A stretch of 44,341 nt of DNA, taken from positions 11,969 through 56,309 of the forward strand of contig WKLE02004451.1 in assembly GCA_014885115.2 (NCBI GenBank). Reading direction: 5' to 3'. The position numbers and the translations under genes were made by a program. The DNA comes from Asterionellopsis glacialis. Taxonomy: Eukaryota; Bacillariophyta; Plagiogrammaphyceae; Rhaphoneidales; Asterionellopsidaceae. Positions 39,341-44,341 of this stretch are shown in pieces. The notes beneath the pieces are model-generated. The model made no database searches. It had not been told where the DNA came from and saw only the letters and a list, made by a program, of their open reading frames with translations. Position 1 is the first letter of the stretch. The number at the start of each line of letters is the position of its first letter.

Positions 39341-40093
39341 AATAAAAAATTCTATAGTAGCTGCTATATTTACTGTGTTATTCTATCAATATGTTAGAGC
39401 CGTTAGTGATACCACTATCATGTTTCATCTAAACAGCAACAGTACAATCAGAAAGTATGAGTTAGATGTCAACTTGGAAATGTTGTCTCACTATTTACTA
39501 ATAGCGTCATTAATTGCACGCGACCAGTTCAGATTAGAGACATCTTTTTCTTGCAAGGATCGAAATATTAGGAGGTCCAAAATCGTAGAAGCAAAATTTG
39601 ATTTTGTACCGCTGCATCTTGCGTTTCAGAGTCGAAGTAGGCATTTGTCCAGAGAGTCTTACCTTTCAGTAGCCATAGCAACTATGAATTGTTAAAAAGA
39701 TTCGGCTTTGTGTCTATCTAAAATCACAGATTAGCGAAACAACATAGGTGAAATTATGTTAGATAAGGTCCGTATTTCAAATATAACAATACCATGATGG
39801 CATAGTGCCTTTAGTGAAGACTGTCAACTCAGATTATACCGCCCGGACGATTGACGACGCCCGACCAGCTCAAACAAAAGTTGTTTTCTATTGCAAGTAT
39901 GTCATTTAAAAGGAGGTACCAAAAAGTGGGTTTATAGCGCTTTGGGACCGCTGCGTCTTGCCTTGGTTTTGTTTAGATGCGTTCAAACAATTCACAATGC
40001 AATCTAGCATTCTGCTGACTTACCATGCCTTCTCGAAACATGCTAGTGCTGCTTGGTTTCTGAAAGAGAACCATCACGGCAACAAGGGTTCGT
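39341..40093. other. Convergent intergenic region with a diverged duplication
   Basis: 3' spacer between the plastid-protein gene and UTP4. The plus-strand open frame over 39300-39695 overlaps the upstream gene in another frame and has no motif. A diverged direct repeat of about 105 bases is listed separately. Confidence 0.4.
39512..39960. repeat. Diverged direct repeat, two copies of about 105 bases
   Basis: Copy 1 (about 39517-39622) and copy 2 (about 39857-39960) share, in the same order, GACCAG[T/C]TCA, TTGCAAG, AGGAGGT...CCAAAA and ACCGCTGC[A/G]TCTTGC. The offset is 338-341 bases. The colinear order of four matches argues against chance. The nature of the element is unknown. Confidence 0.55.
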
Positions 40094-43000
40094 TTAAGTT
40101 CCATACATCTTCCGCTCTAATGCTTCTGGGAAGGAAGCTACAACACTCAACCATGGTTGTTCGACAACAAGCATTTCATTGTCTTCAATGAAATCCATAT
40201 AAAGCATACTGTTGTAACGAAGACAGATAATGCAATTATCCACATGATCACCATTTGTTTCGCTCCCCTCGGGTTGTTCTGACATAGATTTAGAACGTTT
40301 GCGACGCTTCGTACGAACATGTCTTTCGGGGAAACTTCGGCATTGTCTTGGTAATGGCTTGTCCAAATCAACAGCACAAAACGCACCAAAGGAGCCCTGT
40401 TTTAGCGTCAAAAATGCAAAAGATAATGTTAGTTATCCATTTACTTTCCTGTAATTTACAATAGATTTTCACAATATATGTATCCCACTACTATACCACC
40501 AGAGCGTGATAGTGACTCTGACGGGCGAAACAGGGCGATGATAATATGGCAAGAGTGACAAGCTAACACGCGAAAGAAGCAAAGGCATACGTGCCGTAAT
40601 AAAGTTCTTGCAACCACAAAAAATCGACAGAAGGAATCCGACCTAGTGATATGTAACTTACAAACAAAAACTTTCCAGGTGTAGCCTTGTTGCATCCAAT
40701 ACGGACAGGATAATCATTACGACTTGTCATTTCCATGGGAAGCTTCGGAGTTATTGGAAATCCTGATTGTTCACTCCATGGATTTAGACTTTTTTGTTGC
40801 ACATCAAAGATATAAAAGGCAAAGTTGGTACAGCATACAGCCAATTGAGGTGATGCACTTGTTCCATTAGCAACGAATGCTACCGATGTATGTGGAGCTT
40901 CTAGAGCTGGTACATCCCACCAGTGTTGACATGTCCCACCTTCCGAAGGAATCGCGAAAATTTGGGTTGCACCTTTCGCCAAACCATTGCGGACAGCTGC
41001 AAGCCATTCTCCATCATTGCTTACTTGAAGTGTATGGATAGGAAACAGGAGAGCATCCTTGTTGCTTTCACTTTCACCAAGATGAAATGTATGTTCAACA
41101 TGAACCTTGGTACCTTTTTCTTCACCATCACTATCATTGGTGATACCAACAAGATGGATAGAATCATCACTGGCAGTAGCACAAACTAATCTATTGTTTG
41201 ATGCAAATTTGACTGCCATGCATGGCCAACGAATGTCAGTAGGAAGATTAATTTGTTCTGGTGTAACAGTTTTTGTACCATCTTGACTATTTTCTTCGTA
41301 GCTTAAACGGAATAATAATAACCCTACTGCATCGCTAATGGCCAATAAGGACCCATCTTGGTTGATATCGGAACAAGTGAAGTTATGCCCACCCTTGATT
41401 TCAAGGGTACCTACCAAAGTTTTGTCTTCTGGTAGTAACACTGGAGCAGCATCAACTGATGTTGATGTACTGCGAGGTCCAAGTTGATACAGATCAATAC
41501 GGTCTTCTCGTCGTAATGCAACTATTCTAGCTTTGGTAGCTACAGCTATTGGTGATACATCAGGCCAGGGATACAAAATCTTAGGACGTACTTTTCGAAA
41601 ATCTTTCACACGGTATGTACACAGTTTGGTATCAACTCCACCTGTACACAAGATTTCACGTTCTTGAGGTACTTGTTGTTGCTGTTGTTGATTGGCAGTA
41701 GGTGGTGACATTGTTCCAGTGACATCTCTTGATCGACATATAGCTAACGCCTTTACATCATGAGTGTGAGGTCGTTGTGCGTGTGTCATGATCCATTTGC
41801 TATTATTGGTGTTGGTACTGCGTTCAATACAAACAACACGTGAATCAATACCACTGGCAAAAACACGGTTCTCATCATGTCCACCTCCCACAACAACAGC
41901 TAATACATCAGCCTTATTATCATTCTGGTCAAAACTTTGTTGTAATGTACCTGTATGACCATCCCAAAACTGTACATGCCCTAAGGAATCACCTGACACA
42001 ACTGTCCCATCCGCTAATGCTTGGAGTGTCCAAACACGTGTAGGTGTATTCCTCCCTAAACATTCTACAGTCATACGAAGGTTAGATTTCCACGAACAAT
42101 TTGTAGCAGAAGTATCACCCATAGCAATATCGCCATCACCACCATCAAGGATAGTATTGGTACTCATCGCCATGCCGGAAGAAGGCAATGGTGATGCAAC
42201 GCAATCATATCGTCGAATCGTCCCATCTGCAACACCTGCAAATAAGACCGTTCCTTTCATACCCGTTGATGAAGTTCCTGACAATCGCCTCCATGCCAAG
42301 GATAGGATAGCAGATCCAGCACAAGCTATGGTAGAAACAAGTTCTAATCTTTTCTCGTCCTCGTTACCCTCGGTAGTAGCAGTCACCAAACGATAAATTC
42401 GTACAGATCCATCTTCACACCCTGCTGCAATTAATTGCATACATTTATTATTATTGCTTTGGTTTTTGTCACCACCACCACTATCATTAGTAGTGATTCT
42501 ACAACAACCACAAGCTCCTGTGGAGCAAAGACTAACTAATGACAAAACAGCGCCACCACCACTTCCAATAACACTTGTTTGTCGTCCATGTGCAAAATCA
42601 ATCACAAAGATTGTTCCATCATTTGATGCACCCACAAGTGTACGACACCCATGATGATGTGTATGTGATTTATGGTAGGATGAATAATACGATGCCTTGT
42701 TGTTATTGGAGGAGGAAGGCTTTGTGGTATTGGATGTAGAATCACCACAACCACCACATATCCATGCCATAACATTGACTGGTCTTGAGGATAGCCCTGC
42801 AACAGTAGCAACTGTACGAAATTTTTCATCTACAGATTGTAATTCTACTGTACCATTGTCACGACTTAGTGCTATATAATCAGCTACAGTAGTAGAACCC
42901 ATGGGTGATGGAGTTGGTGCAAGGCATACAATGGGTTTCGGTTGATAAGCTAAGAAACGCATTCTATGAACGGTAACATCTACTTGGGGAGTAGAAGTAA

Positions 43001-43739
43001 TAGGTGCGGAAGAAGATTCTTCGCCTGATAAGTCTCTTGAAGCTTTACGTTTCTTCTTGCTACTGTGTTTGACCTTGTCCTGTTTTTTGGTTGAAACGGG
43101 TGGATTAGAATCAACTTGCTTTTTCTGTTGTGGTGGCTGCGGTTGTTTAGTTTTCTGTTTAGTCTTTTTTTCGGTTGTTGTTTTTGTTTTTGGTGTTTTT
43201 GGTACTGTTGCTGTTGTTTTGGTCTTCTTTTTTGGTGTTGCTACAGTACTAGGATCCTTCTGTAAAGGATCAGAGACTGATGTTTCTTGTTGTTCATTTT
43301 GTAATTCAGATGTCAATCTACTTTCTTTTGCTGCATCTTCTGCTTCCTCTTCTTGAATAGCTTTCTTCTCTTCTTGTTTCGTCGCACTACTACTCCGAGT
43401 CTTACGAGCACTGCGTTTCAATGGTGTAGGTGTAGACGATGCTGTCGTTGTCTTTTTTGCTGTATTTGCAGCACGACGAGGTGTTGATGATTGGACAGCT
43501 TTGGTTGCTGTCTCTGTTTTGGATGGAGTCGCAGTTTCCTGCGTAGAAGTTTGTTTTTCTTCAATTGCTTGTTTTTTCTTCTTTCTTGCACTTCGTGTAC
43601 CTGATGCAACGGGTGAAATTCCCGGTGGCCGAATAGGTGAACCATTTACATCGGTATCAACTGGTTGAACTGACACTGCTGATGGTCGTGGAGGACGTCC
43701 AGGAGCCACATTTTGTTCTTTTACTTCTTTCTTCGCCAT
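40094..43739 (-). CDS. UTP4: UTP4 (cirhin), WD40 protein of the small-subunit processome
   Basis: The model is join(43739..40662, 40396..40094), 1126 residues. The intron is 265 bases: donor TTTTTGTTT|GTAAGT, acceptor TAAAACAG|GGCTCC, phase 0. UTP4 belongs to the t-UTP/UTP-A subcomplex, needed for pre-18S rRNA processing and rDNA transcription in the nucleolus. Residues about 255-1020 are WD40-type beta-propeller sequence, starting VHRMRFLAYQPKPIVCLA (the family's usual opening) with ALSRDNGTVEL, GCEDGSVRIYR and GDSLGHVQFWDGHTG. The last exon gives NSMLYMDFIEDNEMLVVEQP (about 1090) and ends RKMYGT, matching the conserved UTP4 C-terminus, which confirms the intron. Residues 1-250 are an extra Lys/Thr/Ser-rich nucleolar-type extension not found in the human protein. 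Asn/Ser-rich loops are inserted between blades. Confidence 0.92.
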
Positions 43740-44096
43740 TTTACTCTTTCTCTTTCTCTCAAAATTCTACAGATTGAAAAATTCCCTTGTTGTGATGATT
43801 ATGATGTTGTTGATGTCAACGATGACAAAGGGAGTCCAGGGAGACCAACTTTTACAAGAAAGAAATCACGCAATGTACCAAGAGATGAGAGAGAGGACCT
43901 GCGAGACCAAGGAAAAAATCTTTTGTGCAGATAATAATGTCAGAAAATTGAAAATTTGCTTGGCGCAGAACATGGGTCCATGATGTTTAATATTTTTTTG
44001 GTGGCTCTGCATGTAGTAGCGGGGCAAGTTTGCGACAGACTGACGGTACTTTTGAGCGGACGAAGGAAAGACGGAGAACTAGAAGCTACAACATAG
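43740..44096. other. Region between UTP4 and the reverse-transcriptase fragment
   Basis: It contains the presumed UTP4 promoter (a TCTTTCTCTTTCTCTC tract directly upstream) and a weak small secreted-protein frame at 43795-43983, listed separately. Confidence 0.4.
43795..43983 (+). CDS. Possible small secreted protein, 62 residues
   Basis: From the first ATG the frame reads MIMMLLMSTMTKGVQG-DQL, a short signal-peptide-like start, followed by a hydrophilic helix with three Cys (RTCETKEKIFC, KICLAQ). The frame is open a few codons upstream (LKNSLVV), where an acceptor-like TTCTACAG precedes it, so it may be the second exon of a longer gene. It starts only about 55 bases from the divergent UTP4 start, which makes it doubtful. 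The function is unknown. Confidence 0.25.
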   Translation: MIMMLLMSTMTKGVQGDQLLQERNHAMYQEMRERTCETKEKIFCADNNVRKLKICLAQNMGP

Positions 44097-44341
44097 TGTC
44101 TAAGGGAAGATGTGCCTCTGCCACACGGCCGATTGGCGCCCGTGGGCAACCAGAGACTGAGTCAACAACAACGTTCAGGAAACATCGTTGTTGATGCCGT
44201 AGTCCGCTACTGGCTAGACGAATTGTTGCGTGACAGCAATATGTTAGAGGCAGGGAAGGTCGAGGTCACCATCTGCCAGAAACTAGTATGTTTCTACGCA
44301 GATGATGGCCTCCTCCTTGCCTCAGGTGACCCTGAGTGGTT
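44097..44341 (+). mobile_element. Reverse transcriptase fragment of a non-LTR-type retroelement (continues past the window)
   Basis: An open frame without an upstream ATG runs from just after a stop at 44094-44096 to the window end (81 codons). It reads GNIVVDAVVRYWLDELL near 44180-44230 and then KLVCFYADDGLLLASGDPEW. The F-Y-A-D-D motif is the reverse-transcriptase active-site motif (domain C), and N-I-V-V-D-A-V-V-R-x-W matches the stretch that follows the S-P-x-x-F motif in this RT group. The usual QGD/SP block just before it is not intact (LSQQQRSGN instead), so this copy may be decayed or divergent. The element is truncated by the window edge, so completeness cannot be judged. Confidence 0.75.

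Noticed and set aside
39300..39695. 131-codon plus-strand frame
   Set aside because: It starts inside the preceding gene in another frame and covers one copy of a non-coding duplication; no motif.
1..44341. CRISPR arrays, bacterial operons, tRNA or rRNA genes
   Set aside because: No regularly spaced repeats, Shine-Dalgarno-linked gene clusters or tRNA T-loop/anticodon patterns were found; the window is eukaryotic nuclear DNA.

Overview
The window looks like nuclear DNA of a photosynthetic stramenopile, most likely a diatom. Four lines of sequence evidence support this. (1) At least four predicted proteins begin with a signal peptide followed by a Phe-containing cleavage context (LGFHQP, CEAFGV, TLAFSS, INAFST), which resembles the ASAFAP-type bipartite plastid-targeting signal of diatoms. 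(2) Genes are compact and have few introns, with GTAAGT/GTATGT/GTGAGA donors and introns of about 160-270 bases. (3) The housekeeping genes are eukaryotic: SGF11, beta-adaptin, UTP4 and MoaC/CNX3 with an N-terminal extension. (4) Coding triplet repeats are abundant, giving Asn, Ser, Thr and Gln runs. The species cannot be fixed from sequence alone.

Layout. 1-996 holds no convincing gene. 997-2133 (+) is a plastid-targeted polytopic membrane protein with an internal repeat. 2736-5849 (-) is a three-exon, 894-residue membrane protein of unknown family. 6599-7795 (+) encodes the SAGA deubiquitinase-module subunit SGF11. 8082-9449 (-) encodes MoaC/CNX3 for molybdenum cofactor. 9913-12423 (+) is a two-exon gene for an SGNH-hydrolase-like protein. 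12987-13763 (-) is an unrecognised 258-residue protein. 13764-17603 is gene-poor and degenerate: a small ORF, a large imperfect inverted repeat, a Cys-rich orphan frame and a frameshifted pseudogene. 17604-19271 (+) encodes an unusual fusion of a TPM domain, a membrane segment and a RING finger. 19503-22463 (-) is a beta-adaptin with one phase-preserving, stop-free intron. 23239-23562 (+) encodes a tiny Cys/His repeat protein. Four minus-strand genes follow: a plastid-targeted single-span protein, a Gfo/Idh/MocA oxidoreductase, S-formylglutathione hydrolase, and a 2701-residue coiled-coil protein with an RS-rich tail encoded by one 8.1 kb exon. 38199-39340 (+) is a two-exon plastid-targeted protein, 40094-43739 (-) is the ribosome-biogenesis WD40 protein UTP4, and the right edge (44097-44341) enters a reverse transcriptase of a non-LTR-type element.

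The genes do not form one pathway; the arrangement is a typical mixed eukaryotic neighbourhood of divergent and convergent pairs. Several divergent intergenic regions carry short CTCTACTAGTAGAG-like palindromes. The most interesting novel candidates are the four-repeat H-x2-[N/S]-C-x-C-x2-C protein, the TPM-RING fusion, the two-fold repeated plastid membrane protein and the SGNH-like protein. Exon structures were inferred by reading splice signals and checking phase by hand. Family names rest on recognised motifs, not on database searches.
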